DNA of 64,000 bases, taken from Pelosinus sp. Lineage in GTDB: Bacteria > Bacillota > Negativicutes > Propionisporales > Propionisporaceae. The position numbers and the translations under genes were made by a program. The DNA lies in assembly GCA_021372375.1 (NCBI GenBank), contig JAJFUN010000078.1, forward strand, positions 1 to 64,000, in the 5' to 3' direction. Shown one piece after another: positions 43,092 through 51,573 of this stretch. The stretch's first letter is position 1; each line of letters starts with the position of its first letter. The notes under the pieces were generated by a model, which ran no database searches, had not been told where the DNA came from, and saw only the letters and a list, made by a program, of their open reading frames with translations.

Positions 43092-43456
43092 CACCCTTCC
43101 TCTTCACCAACCATAGATTTTGCTTCTTCCCAGGTTATGCCGTATGGTGCACCACCGGAAGTATATCCGGCAATAAAATAAAATGTATCATCACTATCAG
43201 CAAATACTAAAGCATCCAGCTCCTTTTGCTGCTTTTTTTGTAGGCGCTTCATGCGCTGAGCTTCAACGCCTTTTTTTACACAATCAATATATTGGGCAGT
43301 AAATTTATGTCCCAGCAGTTGAAGCTCTGTAATAGCGCATAGTATATCTACACCAAAACGTTTTCTATAACCCTTAACAAGGTTATTTCCTTCATATTTA
43401 GCTATCCATTGTTTTGCAGCCTGAAGCCGTCTCTCTCTTTTCTTGACTTTTTGCAT
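43091..43456 (-). CDS. Unknown protein preceding the UPF0158 gene
   Basis: A 121-residue basic, soluble protein: MQKVKKRERRLQAAKQWIAK, EGNNLVKGYRKRFGVDILCA, then a conserved-looking LQLLGHKFTAQYI and a C-terminal YTSGGAPYGITWEEAKSM. The start at 43456 has AGGAGA 6 bases upstream. Coupled to the UPF0158 gene by a TGATG overlap; the basic/acidic pairing would suit interacting partners. No named family recognised. Confidence 0.65.
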   Translation of the reverse strand: MQKVKKRERRLQAAKQWIAKYEGNNLVKGYRKRFGVDILCAITELQLLGHKFTAQYIDCVKKGVEAQRMKRLQKKQQKELDALVFADSDDTFYFIAGYTSGGAPYGITWEEAKSMVGEEEG

Positions 43457-43581
43457 ATATTCTCCTAAATATCTCGCTTCTAATATATGAATTATTTTAG
43501 CACACATCATACAATCACCCTAGATTTGAACGATAATATTTTGCCCCAAAAACAAAAACAAGGTAAAAAGAAATATCCAAA

Positions 43582-43622
43582 CAAAAAACCGGTCAAGGGG
43601 TTCACTTCCCCTTCAACCGGCT
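43582..43622 (-). terminator. thiH terminator
   Basis: Minus strand CCGGTTGAAGGGG...CCCCTTGACCGG followed by TTTTTTG. Confidence 0.88.
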
Positions 43623-43681
43623 AGTTCCATTTGCAGATTATTTTATTTAGACCAATCCTATACTTGGTACATCCAAAGTTT

Positions 43682-44905
43682 TTAAAGATAAATATAATCA
43701 CTCATCACAGGCTGCAGCCCCTGGTCGACTAAATCGTCGTAAACTTCTTTGACCGTACGGGCGTCTGATATTTCAAACTGCTCATCCCCTTTGGCCTCGC
43801 TATCATCACTATGCCCGCCGATGGCTACCGAGACGCCGGCCGAAATCTTGGTGGCTCCCATCTGAACGAGATGCTGCCTGACCTTAGCGCATTCCCGGGT
43901 AGAAACTGTAATATTGGCATAAGGCAAAAATAGCCGATAGGCTGTTACTACCTGTACAAGCTGCGCTTCGTGTACATCCATGGGATTGATTTTTTCATTG
44001 TTGATAATTGGTCTGAGGCGCGGACACGACAAGGCTATTTCCGCCTGTGGGTATTTGCGCTGCAATAAATATGCATGATACCCTGTCGCAAAAGCATCCT
44101 TACGGAAATCGTCAAGTCCAAGTAAAGCCGCAAAACCAACGCCGCGCATGCCGCCCATGAGCGCCCGTTCCTGCGCATTGAAGCGATACGGGAAAATCCG
44201 TTTGTGCCCGGCAAGGTGCAGTGTTTCGTACCGGTCAGAATCATAGGTTTCCTGAAACACCGTCACATAATCCGCACCGCATTTTTGCAGGTAAGCATAA
44301 TCCTCGCTATTCATCGGATAAACCTCAAGGCCGACGACATTAAAATATTCCCGGGCAATTTTACAGGCCTCGCCGATATATTTTACGTCAGACATCTTAG
44401 AACTCTCACCTGTCAGAAGCAGTATCTCCTTTAAGCCAGTTTCGGCAATGGCCTTCATTTCGGTTTCAATTTCTTTTGCATTTAATTTGGCTCGTTTAAT
44501 TTTGTTATGACAGTTAAAACCGCAGTAAATGCAGTAATTTTCGCAGTAATTGGCAATGTATAACGGCGTAAACATATAAATAGAATTACCGTAATGCTCC
44601 CTTGTTCTTACCTTGGCTGCCTGTGCCATCTCTTCTAAAAAAGGCAGCGCTGCCGGTGAAAGAAGCGCTTTAAAATCTTCCGGACTAAGAGAATCTTTGT
44701 TTAAAGCCTGCCGAACTTCCTTTGGGCCATAGGCCTTGTAATCATACCCTGCTCTGGCCGCAATCACCTCTTTAAGTACATCCGATTTGATAGCTTCCAT
44801 ACCAGGTAAATACTTCATATGATTAATCCGGTTCTTCGGCAAATGCTCGCGAATCTCCTCACTAAAAATACCTGTTTCTAGTCGTGCTTCGTTTGCTTGT
44901 CCCAT
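43682..44905 (-). CDS. thiH: 2-iminoacetate synthase (tyrosine lyase)
   Basis: Radical-SAM enzyme that cleaves tyrosine to dehydroglycine and p-cresol for thiazole synthesis. The 407-residue protein carries the CX3CX2C motif in NYCENYCIYCGFNC near residue 125 and GLKEILLLTGES, VVGLEVYPMNSEDY typical of ThiH. This anaerobic-type tyrosine lyase replaces the glycine oxidase of aerobes. Two bases separate it from thiG, so they are coupled. No thiS, thiF or thiE adjoins. Confidence 0.95.
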   Translation of the reverse strand: MGQANEARLETGIFSEEIREHLPKNRINHMKYLPGMEAIKSDVLKEVIAARAGYDYKAYGPKEVRQALNKDSLSPEDFKALLSPAALPFLEEMAQAAKVRTREHYGNSIYMFTPLYIANYCENYCIYCGFNCHNKIKRAKLNAKEIETEMKAIAETGLKEILLLTGESSKMSDVKYIGEACKIAREYFNVVGLEVYPMNSEDYAYLQKCGADYVTVFQETYDSDRYETLHLAGHKRIFPYRFNAQERALMGGMRGVGFAALLGLDDFRKDAFATGYHAYLLQRKYPQAEIALSCPRLRPIINNEKINPMDVHEAQLVQVVTAYRLFLPYANITVSTRECAKVRQHLVQMGATKISAGVSVAIGGHSDDSEAKGDEQFEISDARTVKEVYDDLVDQGLQPVMSDYIYL

Positions 44906-44907
44906 GA

Positions 44908-45702
44908 TTATCCCTCCTGCTCTTGTAAAAATCCTGTTAGCGGTGAGGAAGCGGCTGCCCCTTTATCTATTACCCGCCCTAGTCCAGCAAGATACGCTGC
45001 TCGTCCGGCAATTATGGCATTTTTAAAGGCTGCCGCCATCGAAACAACATCGCGGGCAGTCGCAATCGCGGTATTTATCATAACCGCGGCAGCGCCCATT
45101 TCCATAGCCAGACAAGCATCAGAAGGACGGCCGATTCCAGCATCAACAATAATCGGCAAATCAATTTCATCAATTAAAATTTTTATGAATTCCTTGGTAC
45201 AAAGCCCTTTATTGGAGCCAATTGGCGAGCCTAGGGGCATAATGGTGGCCGCCCCCGCGTTTTTAAGATCCCGGGCCACGTTTAAATCAGGATACATGTA
45301 CGGCATAACAATAAAGCCTTCCTTGGCTAACATTTCGGTAGCTTGGATGGTTTCCTGATTATCAGGCAAAAGATACTTGGAATCACGGATAACTTCAATC
45401 TTCACAAAATCGCCGCACCCAAGTTCGCGGGCTAAACGGGCAATCCGTACAGCCTCCTTGGCATTTCTAGCCCCAGATGTATTAGGCAGCAGCGTAACTC
45501 CCTTAGGGATAAAATCTAAAATATTGCCCACGCCGCCCTGATTGGCCCGTCTAAGTGCAAGCGTAATCATTTGCGCGCCGCCATGGCTTATCGCGGCTTT
45601 GATTAAATCGAGTGAGTATTTACCTGAACCCAAAATAAAGCGCGAATCAAATACCTGACCGCCGATTACCAACTTATCTTCTTTAGTTTGCTGTGTTTCC
45701 AT
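44908..45702 (-). CDS. thiG: Thiazole synthase
   Basis: A 264-residue TIM-barrel that joins deoxyxylulose 5-phosphate, thiocarboxylated ThiS and dehydroglycine to the thiazole phosphate of thiamine. Family marks: [16 protein letters not shown], the Schiff-base lysine region [53 protein letters not shown]. Preceded by AGGAGG and by the long structured leader with a consensus promoter. Confidence 0.96.
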   Translation of the reverse strand: METQQTKEDKLVIGGQVFDSRFILGSGKYSLDLIKAAISHGGAQMITLALRRANQGGVGNILDFIPKGVTLLPNTSGARNAKEAVRIARLARELGCGDFVKIEVIRDSKYLLPDNQETIQATEMLAKEGFIVMPYMYPDLNVARDLKNAGAATIMPLGSPIGSNKGLCTKEFIKILIDEIDLPIIVDAGIGRPSDACLAMEMGAAAVMINTAIATARDVVSMAAAFKNAIIAGRAAYLAGLGRVIDKGAAASSPLTGFLQEQEG

Positions 45703-45939
45703 GTTTAGCTCCTCCTGTTATAAACACAATAAATAAAACGCTATGCGTTTTTAAAATAACAAGAAAGTAAGTAACGTTTCGGCTAATTCAGAAAAACAAG
45801 CTATAGCCCCTCAGCCCGAAATGTTATACTTTCTTAGATTATAAAAAAAGACCATGAAAGTATTACACCCGTGGTGGTGTACCCCTTCATGATCTTTAAT
45901 CACTCTATTGGTTCAATATTAAAATTATCATTTTAGAAC
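45703..45939 (-). promoter_or_regulatory. Structured 237-nt leader of thiGH, candidate attenuator or riboswitch
   Basis: Three predicted hairpins on the minus strand. First, about 45898-45846: stem AGATCATGAA/TTCATGGTCT with an inner TACACC/GGTGTA, then seven T's, i.e. a terminator shape. Second, about 45836-45762: outer AAGAAAGTA/TACTTTCTT perfect, inner CATTTCGGGCT/AGCCGAAACG. Third, about 45754-45735: AAAACGC-ATA-GCGTTTT before the ribosome site. The TPP riboswitch core (CTGAGA; CTGAT-GGATAATGCC) is absent. Function is inferred. Confidence 0.6.
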
Positions 45940-45945
45940 GTTTTT

Positions 45946-45974
45946 ATTATAATCGTGGAAATTTGATTTGTCAA
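45946..45974 (-). promoter_or_regulatory. Promoter of the thiGH leader
   Basis: Minus strand TTGACA (45969-45974), a 17-bp spacer and TATAAT (45946-45951), both boxes exact. It lies just downstream of the MBL gene's stop, so thiGH is its own unit. Confidence 0.88.
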
Positions 45975-45979
45975 TTATC

Positions 45980-46798
45980 CTAAAGTTCAATTTTTTCTAA
46001 GTCGTTGGGTACAAAAACCGCACCGTTAAAGACTGAACCGGCTTCTTTAGTATAGCATATTTTACGCTCGGCCAGTTTTGTATCTTCGGTGTGGTATAAA
46101 ACCAAATTTTTTATGTCAAACCGCTCTGCTAATTTACCCGCATCGAGTGCTGTACTGTGATGTTTGGCGTAAGGTTTAAAAATCTCTTTATCGCTGTACA
46201 AGCAATAGGCTTCCGACAGCATCCAGTCACACTTTTCCACATAGTCTTTACTCACTGCCTCGTTATATGGTTCATCCCCCAGACACACTAAAGTCCTGCC
46301 GTTAGGCAGCAAAGCACGAAACCCAAATTGCTTGGCTTTAGTCGAAACAATATCAAAGAACTTAATTTCCATTGTCGCAGCCTCAATGCTATCGCCATCT
46401 GCTACTTCATGAAATACAATCCGGCTACCAATAAATTGCACTAAGTTCTGTGGTAAAGTCATGCCGCAAAATGTCGTAATCATTTTAACCAATTCATCAT
46501 GGCAATATATAGTGAACTGGCCATCATACTTTTTATTTATCATTAACATAGCAACTTTTCTAACCATCCAGATGACGCCGAGCACGTGATCGGTATGTCC
46601 ATGTGTGACAAACATATGATGAATACCTGTATAGGAAATATCAGCTTCCGCCAGCTGCTTCATAATTCCATTGCCGCCGCCTGCATCCACTAAAAAATAT
46701 TCGTCCCCATTTTGCAAGGCAAAACAAGTATTATAGCACTTTGTTACCATTGCATGTCCTGTTCCTAACATAATTAATTGTGTGTCCAATTCTACCAT
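45980..46798 (-). CDS. Metallo-beta-lactamase-fold hydrolase (RNase Z-like)
   Basis: A 272-residue MBL-fold protein: THGHTDHVLG is the HxHxDH dinuclear metal site, CLGDEPYN and LYHTEDTK supply further ligands, and the N-terminus LIMLGTGHAMVTKCYNTC resembles RNase Z-type members. It lacks the RNase Z exosite, so tRNA processing is not assumed. Its own gene start is ambiguous since no good ribosome site is visible. Not part of the thiGH unit. Confidence 0.82.
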   Translation of the reverse strand: MVELDTQLIMLGTGHAMVTKCYNTCFALQNGDEYFLVDAGGGNGIMKQLAEADISYTGIHHMFVTHGHTDHVLGVIWMVRKVAMLMINKKYDGQFTIYCHDELVKMITTFCGMTLPQNLVQFIGSRIVFHEVADGDSIEAATMEIKFFDIVSTKAKQFGFRALLPNGRTLVCLGDEPYNEAVSKDYVEKCDWMLSEAYCLYSDKEIFKPYAKHHSTALDAGKLAERFDIKNLVLYHTEDTKLAERKICYTKEAGSVFNGAVFVPNDLEKIEL

Positions 46799-46974
46799 CC
46801 TTTTTAGTTATATATTCAATAACATAAGCTTGGTATTTTTAACATATTTCGCGTTATTCCAAAGTTACTCCTGCATTGCTGGAGAATTTAAAATGAGAAT
46901 GCCCCACTAAGTACGACATCCCCAATATAAAAACGCACTTATTAAATTGTCTTATATTCTACATTGCCCATAGT

Positions 46975-48036
46975 CTACTTTAGAAATAATAGCTTGTCGT
47001 CCGGAATCTGCAAACGCAAATTCTGTTTATCATGAATTTCTTGCCATTCATCTTTTGCCACTTGCCAGACAATCTCCTGGCCAAGCCCACATTCATTCTT
47101 ATTTCTAACAATAATCATCATACTAAAAGTATCTTCAATCACCCGTTCAATTTCAAAGTTCAAACAGTTTACCTGGCTGTTTTCCGCTGGATTTAAACAT
47201 AATTTCAAATAATGTGCCCGTATTCCCACATATTTTATATTGTCAGGCACAGGAATTGTACTACTTAAAATACAATTCCAATCAATTGCCCTGATTGTAT
47301 AATCAGAAATTTTTTCTGCTTTTGAATGATTTTTGCATCCAGTCAGCCGTGAGGCTGCTAATGTTTCAGGACTATTAAACAGCGCTTTTTTAGCGCTGAT
47401 TTGTTCTATCTTTCCGTTAGTAAGCACTGCGGTTCGATCACAGAGACGATAGACTTCATCCCGGCTGTGCGAAACAAAGATAATCGTGTCCTTGTACTTT
47501 TCTAAAACTTTCATGGTTTCTAGTTCAATCTGCCATTTTAAATGGTTATCAAGGGCTGAAAATGGCTCATCAAGCATAATAATATCTGGCTCTGCCGCAA
47601 ATATTCTGGCCAATGCAACCCGCTGCTGCTGTCCGCCGGAAATTTGTCCGGGATAACGCTTTTCAAGACCCGCTAAATAAAAAGAAGCTATTTTCTCCTG
47701 CACAATCTGCTTTCTGTCAGGCTTTGAGCGCTGAATGCCTGCCGCTATATTTTCTTCGACCGTCATATGCGGAAAAAGTGCATAATTTTGAAATAAATAA
47801 CCTGTTTTTCGCTCTTGCGGGGTCAAGTTAATCTGTTTAGCCGAATCAAATAATACACGATTATTTAGTACAATTTTTCCGGAGTCTGGTTTGATAATGC
47901 CCGCAATGCACTTGAGCGTCATACTTTTGCCGCAGCCGGATGCGCCGAGTAAGCCTAAGATCTCGTCTTGGGCTTCAAGCTCTACTGCCAGTGAAAAATC
48001 GCCTAAAGATTTTTTAATATCTACATAAATAGACAT
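46975..48036 (-). CDS. modC: Molybdate ABC transporter ATP-binding protein
   Basis: A 353-residue ABC ATPase: Walker A GASGCGKSMTLKC, signature ISGGQQQRVALARIF, Walker B IIMLDEPFSALD, H-loop FVSHSRDE. The C-terminal ~110 residues (from about residue 240; YVGIRAHYLKL) fit the TOBE/Mop-like regulatory domain of ModC. Order modA-modB-modC, coupled to modB by a 3-base gap. Confidence 0.92.
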   Translation of the reverse strand: MSIYVDIKKSLGDFSLAVELEAQDEILGLLGASGCGKSMTLKCIAGIIKPDSGKIVLNNRVLFDSAKQINLTPQERKTGYLFQNYALFPHMTVEENIAAGIQRSKPDRKQIVQEKIASFYLAGLEKRYPGQISGGQQQRVALARIFAAEPDIIMLDEPFSALDNHLKWQIELETMKVLEKYKDTIIFVSHSRDEVYRLCDRTAVLTNGKIEQISAKKALFNSPETLAASRLTGCKNHSKAEKISDYTIRAIDWNCILSSTIPVPDNIKYVGIRAHYLKLCLNPAENSQVNCLNFEIERVIEDTFSMMIIVRNKNECGLGQEIVWQVAKDEWQEIHDKQNLRLQIPDDKLLFLK

Positions 48037-48039
48037 GTA

Positions 48040-48723
48040 CTACCCTCCTTGCACCCAAGCAGCAGTTTTCCCTTTTTTCTGGACATTCGACCAATAATTC
48101 ATCAATATCATAATGATAAAGGAAATAATAATAATCACGCCTGCCCATACATAAGCCGTATCGCGGTCCCCCGCCTGGACGGCCGAATAAATTGCCGTGG
48201 CCATGGTCTGTGTTCTGCCTGGAATATTGCCGGCCAGCATAATGGTTGCGCCAAACTCACCAAGCGCTCTGGCAAAGGCCAGCACCGTACCGGCGGCAAT
48301 GCCCGGCCAGGATAAAGGCAAAACAATCCGCCAAAAAATCCGTTCCTCGGACATTCCCAGTGTCTGTGCTGCCGCAATCAGGTTATAGTCAATTTGCTCA
48401 AAAGCCCCCCGTGCCGTCCTATACATTAAAGGAAAGGCCACCACGGTAGATGCAATTACGGTGGCCTCCCAGGAAAAAACTATGCTGAAATCAAACTGCA
48501 GCAGGAACTTGCCAATAACACTGTTTTTCCCTAACAAGACCAGCAGGAAAAAACCGACGACGGTTGGCGGCAATACCAGCGGCAAAGTAAATATACCATC
48601 GATTATGCCCTGATATTTTTCCAGTCTCATTACATAGCGGGCGCCGTACAAACCCAGTACGAAGGTAATTACCGTGGCCAATAAAGCTGTTTTTAGTGAT
48701 ATATAGAGCGGTGCTAAATCCAT
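48040..48723 (-). CDS. modB: Molybdate ABC transporter permease
   Basis: A 227-residue inner-membrane protein with five hydrophobic segments; the EAA loop AAQTLGMSEERIFWRIVLPLSWPGIAAG contacts ModC. LPLVLPPTVVGFFLLVLLG is the ModB-type second helix region. Length normal. Confidence 0.94.
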   Translation of the reverse strand: MDLAPLYISLKTALLATVITFVLGLYGARYVMRLEKYQGIIDGIFTLPLVLPPTVVGFFLLVLLGKNSVIGKFLLQFDFSIVFSWEATVIASTVVAFPLMYRTARGAFEQIDYNLIAAAQTLGMSEERIFWRIVLPLSWPGIAAGTVLAFARALGEFGATIMLAGNIPGRTQTMATAIYSAVQAGDRDTAYVWAGVIIIISFIIMILMNYWSNVQKKGKTAAWVQGG

Positions 48724-48744
48724 CGGCGGCCTCCCAAAAAGCTT

Positions 48745-49551
48745 TTAGTTCATCTTAAAACCGTATTTTTCAAATACAGCTGCCGCTTCCTTGGTGGCAA
48801 GAAAATCAACAAAGCCTTGAGCGGCCTTTACATTTTTGCTGCTTTTTACTATGGCTACAGGATAAATGACTGGTTTGTGGCTTCCGGCCGGTGCTTCCGC
48901 GATTACTTTGACCTTGGCGGTAGTTGCGGCATCTGTAGCATATACCACCCCGCAGGCGGCTTCGCCGGCTTCCACCCAGGTCAGCACCTGGCGCACATCA
49001 GAACCATAAATGACTTTGGCTTTTACTGCATCCAAAATGCCTAAAGAGTTAAAAATTTCTTCTGAATATTGACCTACCGGCACAGCTTTTGGTTCACCAA
49101 GCGCAATTAAATTTATCTTAGGAGATGTTACATCTTTGAAATCTTTCAGCCCGGCTGCATTCTCTTTAGCGGTAATCAGCACTACTTTATTGACCAGCAA
49201 ATCTTTGCGTGATTCTTTTACAATCAAGTCTTTTTTATCTAGTTCATTCATTTGCTTCTGGGCGGCTGACATAAAAATATCCGCTGGCGCCCCTTCTTCG
49301 ATTTGACTCTGCAGCGCGCCTGAGCTGCCAAAACTATAAGTAATTTTTACATTCGGGTTTGTTTTATTGTAGAGCTGCGTAAGTTCATTCATTACATCTG
49401 TTAAACTCGCGGCAGCTGAAACAAAGATCTCGGTCTTTTTTTCTTCTGGCGAATTTACTTTTTCTTTAGTATTCGTGCCGCAGCCAGCCACTAACGTCAC
49501 TAAACAAACTGCACTAAGCATGAGCGCTGCCAATCTTTTCGCTAAATTCAT
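48745..49551 (-). CDS. modA: Molybdate-binding lipoprotein
   Basis: A 268-residue substrate-binding protein with a lipoprotein signal (LMLSAVCLVTLVAGCG; the cysteine is the acylation site) followed by IFVSAAASLTDVMNELTQLY and FSFGSSGALQSQIEEGAPAD-type oxyanion-binding segments; DVRQVLTWVEAGEAACGVVYATDA is typical ModA. The start at 49551 has AGGGAG about 9 bases upstream. No ModE gene or Moco riboswitch was recognised upstream. Confidence 0.94.
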   Translation of the reverse strand: MNLAKRLAALMLSAVCLVTLVAGCGTNTKEKVNSPEEKKTEIFVSAAASLTDVMNELTQLYNKTNPNVKITYSFGSSGALQSQIEEGAPADIFMSAAQKQMNELDKKDLIVKESRKDLLVNKVVLITAKENAAGLKDFKDVTSPKINLIALGEPKAVPVGQYSEEIFNSLGILDAVKAKVIYGSDVRQVLTWVEAGEAACGVVYATDAATTAKVKVIAEAPAGSHKPVIYPVAIVKSSKNVKAAQGFVDFLATKEAAAVFEKYGFKMN

Positions 49552-49625
49552 AAATGTCATCTCCCTAATCATTTTTATTTATAATTAAGCCTATAGCTTT
49601 TTCATATACCCGATGACTTCGCGGA

Positions 49626-49727
49626 CTATTCCTTCCAATCGTTAATATCATAACAAGGAACACCAATATTCCCTTTAACATCACAATCAATCGCAATAAG
49701 CTCGTATTTAGGCTTAAAAACATTATA
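49626..49727 (-). pseudogene. Possible gene remnant upstream of modA
   Basis: A 33-codon stretch without start reads KPKYELIAIDCDVKGNIGVP and ends with TAG. It has a protein-like composition with a catalytic-looking acidic pattern but is closed by a stop at both sides. A chance frame cannot be excluded. Confidence 0.2.
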
Positions 49728-49744
49728 TCAAATACCCGTTACTT

Positions 49745-49882
49745 TGCCCACTGGTTTGCTATGACGGATTTACTGGAGATTTATTAAAGATTGAACTTCG
49801 CAAGGGCAGTACCTATTCTCCAACGGAAGTTGAGGAGTTTTTGCAACCACTTCTAGATGAATATTTTAGTCAGCAACCCTGA
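49745..49882 (+). pseudogene. IS1380-family transposase fragment
   Basis: Without a start codon, the frame reads CYDGFTGDLLKIELRKGSTY then SPTEVEEFLQPLLDEY and TGA. TGDLLKxELRxGxxY...FLxPLLxEY is typical of the middle of IS1380-type DDE transposases (about 440 residues when whole). It is a short decayed remnant between modA and the ger operon. The rest of 49573-49945 contains nothing else certain. Confidence 0.5.
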
Positions 49883-49945
49883 GTAAATCCCCCAATATAG
49901 TGTAATAATAAAGTATCACAGGTTGTTTACAGGTGGTGTACGTTG

Positions 49946-51568
49946 ATGAAAGAGCGAAAGTGTTTACACATAAATAAGATATCGACTGTTATGCCAAAAG
50001 CATCACATTCCACGGTTAAGAAAAAGCTTTATACTTTTAGACAACTAATTATAGAAAGTGAGAAAGTCGCAGACGAAATATCGCAGATTGTTGCAAAGCT
50101 TAGACCCGTGGATGCTATGGCTGTCTTTACAACTGTAACTTCCAATAAAAGTTTTTTGGAGAAAGCATTCAAAAAGAGTGGCGACGTCACGTTTAATGAA
50201 TTCACTACCTTTTCAGGCGTAAAAGTCTTGATAGTATATATTGACGGATTAGTAAACAAGGATCTTTTGGGACGGGATGTTATAAGTTCATTTATTATGA
50301 AATCAAAAGAACAACCGGCAAATACGCTGCTTGACTCGAAATTTCTTAAAAACTTAATTTCGGCAGCAAGCGTGCAAGAAACCAAAACAATGTCTGCGGT
50401 TATTGATGATGTATTGAATGGTGATACGGCTATGTTCGTTGATGGAGTAGATACGGCCCTGCTCATCGATTGCAAAGGATGGGAAAAAAGAGCGGTAATT
50501 GAGCCGGATACCGAAACAGTTATTAGGGGACCCCGTGAAGGTTTTATTGAAAATATCAGAACAAATACTAGTTTATTGCGCCGAAAGATAAAGAACCGCA
50601 ACTTGGTATTTGAAAATATGAGCCTTGGCCAGCAGACAAAAACCAACGTTGCTATCGCTTATATTGATGGCATTGTAAACCAAGCGGTACTGGGTGAAGT
50701 GAGAAGACGCTTAAATAAGATTGATACAGATTCTATACTAGAAACAGGTTACATTGAGCAGTTTATCGAAGATAGCCCGTTTTCGGTACTGGCGACCGTT
50801 GCCAATACCCAAAAGCCAGATATTCTTGCGGCCAAAATGCTCGAAGGTCGGGTAGCCATATTTTGTGATGGGACTCCCCATGTACTTACTGTCCCCCACT
50901 TGTTTATCGAAGAGTTGCAAACCAGTGAGGATTACTATATGCGACCATTCATCGCATTTGCGTGGAGAATGCTTCGAATTTTAGCTCTGCTCATCAGTGT
51001 ATTAGTACCAGGTTTATATGTTGCTCTTCAGACTTATCATCAAGAAATGATTCCCACAATACTTCTATTACGCATGGCTGGCTCAATCTCGGATATACCA
51101 TTTCCAGCTGGAGCAGAAATGCTTATCATGATAGTCTTTTATGAGTTGCTCCGCGAATCAGGTATCAGACTCCCCAGGGCGGTAGGATCGGCAATCAGTA
51201 TCGTGGGCGCGCTAATTGTTGGCGAAAGCGCAGTTAATGCTGGCCTCGTAAGTGGTTCAGTAGTTATCGTCATCGCCATTACCGGAGTTGCTGGATTTAT
51301 TGTTCCGGCTTTATCGGAAGCTGTCATAATCTATCGATTTTTATTCTTAATTGCAGGCACCGCAATGGGTCTATACGGCATCGTGTGCGGAATATTCATC
51401 GTTGTACTGCACGCTGTTTCGCTGCGTTCATGCGGCGTTCCCTACACATCCCCGCTGGCACCTTCTGATCAAGGAGTACTTAATGATTTTATTTTAAGAT
51501 TTCCGCTATGGGCGATGAAAAAAAGGCCAGAAGCTATTGAAAAAAACAATAAGGAAAGGCGGGGGTAA
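49946..51568 (+). CDS. gerKA: Spore germination protein, GerA/GerKA family
   Basis: A 540-residue A-subunit of a nutrient germinant receptor, located in the spore inner membrane. The long soluble N-terminal domain contains VAIAYIDGIVNQAVLGEVRR; the C-terminal part has about six membrane segments with the family proline-rich GLYVALQTYHQEMIPT and PFPAGAEMLIMIVFYELLRE signatures. The ATG at 49946 has AGGTGGTG upstream. First of three genes, gerKA-gerKC-gerKB type, expected to be expressed in the forespore. Confidence 0.93.
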   Translation: MKERKCLHINKISTVMPKASHSTVKKKLYTFRQLIIESEKVADEISQIVAKLRPVDAMAVFTTVTSNKSFLEKAFKKSGDVTFNEFTTFSGVKVLIVYIDGLVNKDLLGRDVISSFIMKSKEQPANTLLDSKFLKNLISAASVQETKTMSAVIDDVLNGDTAMFVDGVDTALLIDCKGWEKRAVIEPDTETVIRGPREGFIENIRTNTSLLRRKIKNRNLVFENMSLGQQTKTNVAIAYIDGIVNQAVLGEVRRRLNKIDTDSILETGYIEQFIEDSPFSVLATVANTQKPDILAAKMLEGRVAIFCDGTPHVLTVPHLFIEELQTSEDYYMRPFIAFAWRMLRILALLISVLVPGLYVALQTYHQEMIPTILLLRMAGSISDIPFPAGAEMLIMIVFYELLRESGIRLPRAVGSAISIVGALIVGESAVNAGLVSGSVVIVIAITGVAGFIVPALSEAVIIYRFLFLIAGTAMGLYGIVCGIFIVVLHAVSLRSCGVPYTSPLAPSDQGVLNDFILRFPLWAMKKRPEAIEKNNKERRG

Positions 51569-51573
51569 AACTA

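Noticed and set aside
45703-45939. TPP riboswitch before thiG
   Set aside because: The conserved CTGAGA and the GGATAATGCC-type loop are not present, so only a structured leader is claimed.
49573-49945. Moco riboswitch or ModE box before modA
   Set aside because: No matching core or palindrome was found; only decayed coding fragments are visible.
50029-50646. Open frame of 205 codons on the minus strand
   Set aside because: Antisense to the gerKA N-terminal domain; no recognisable protein.
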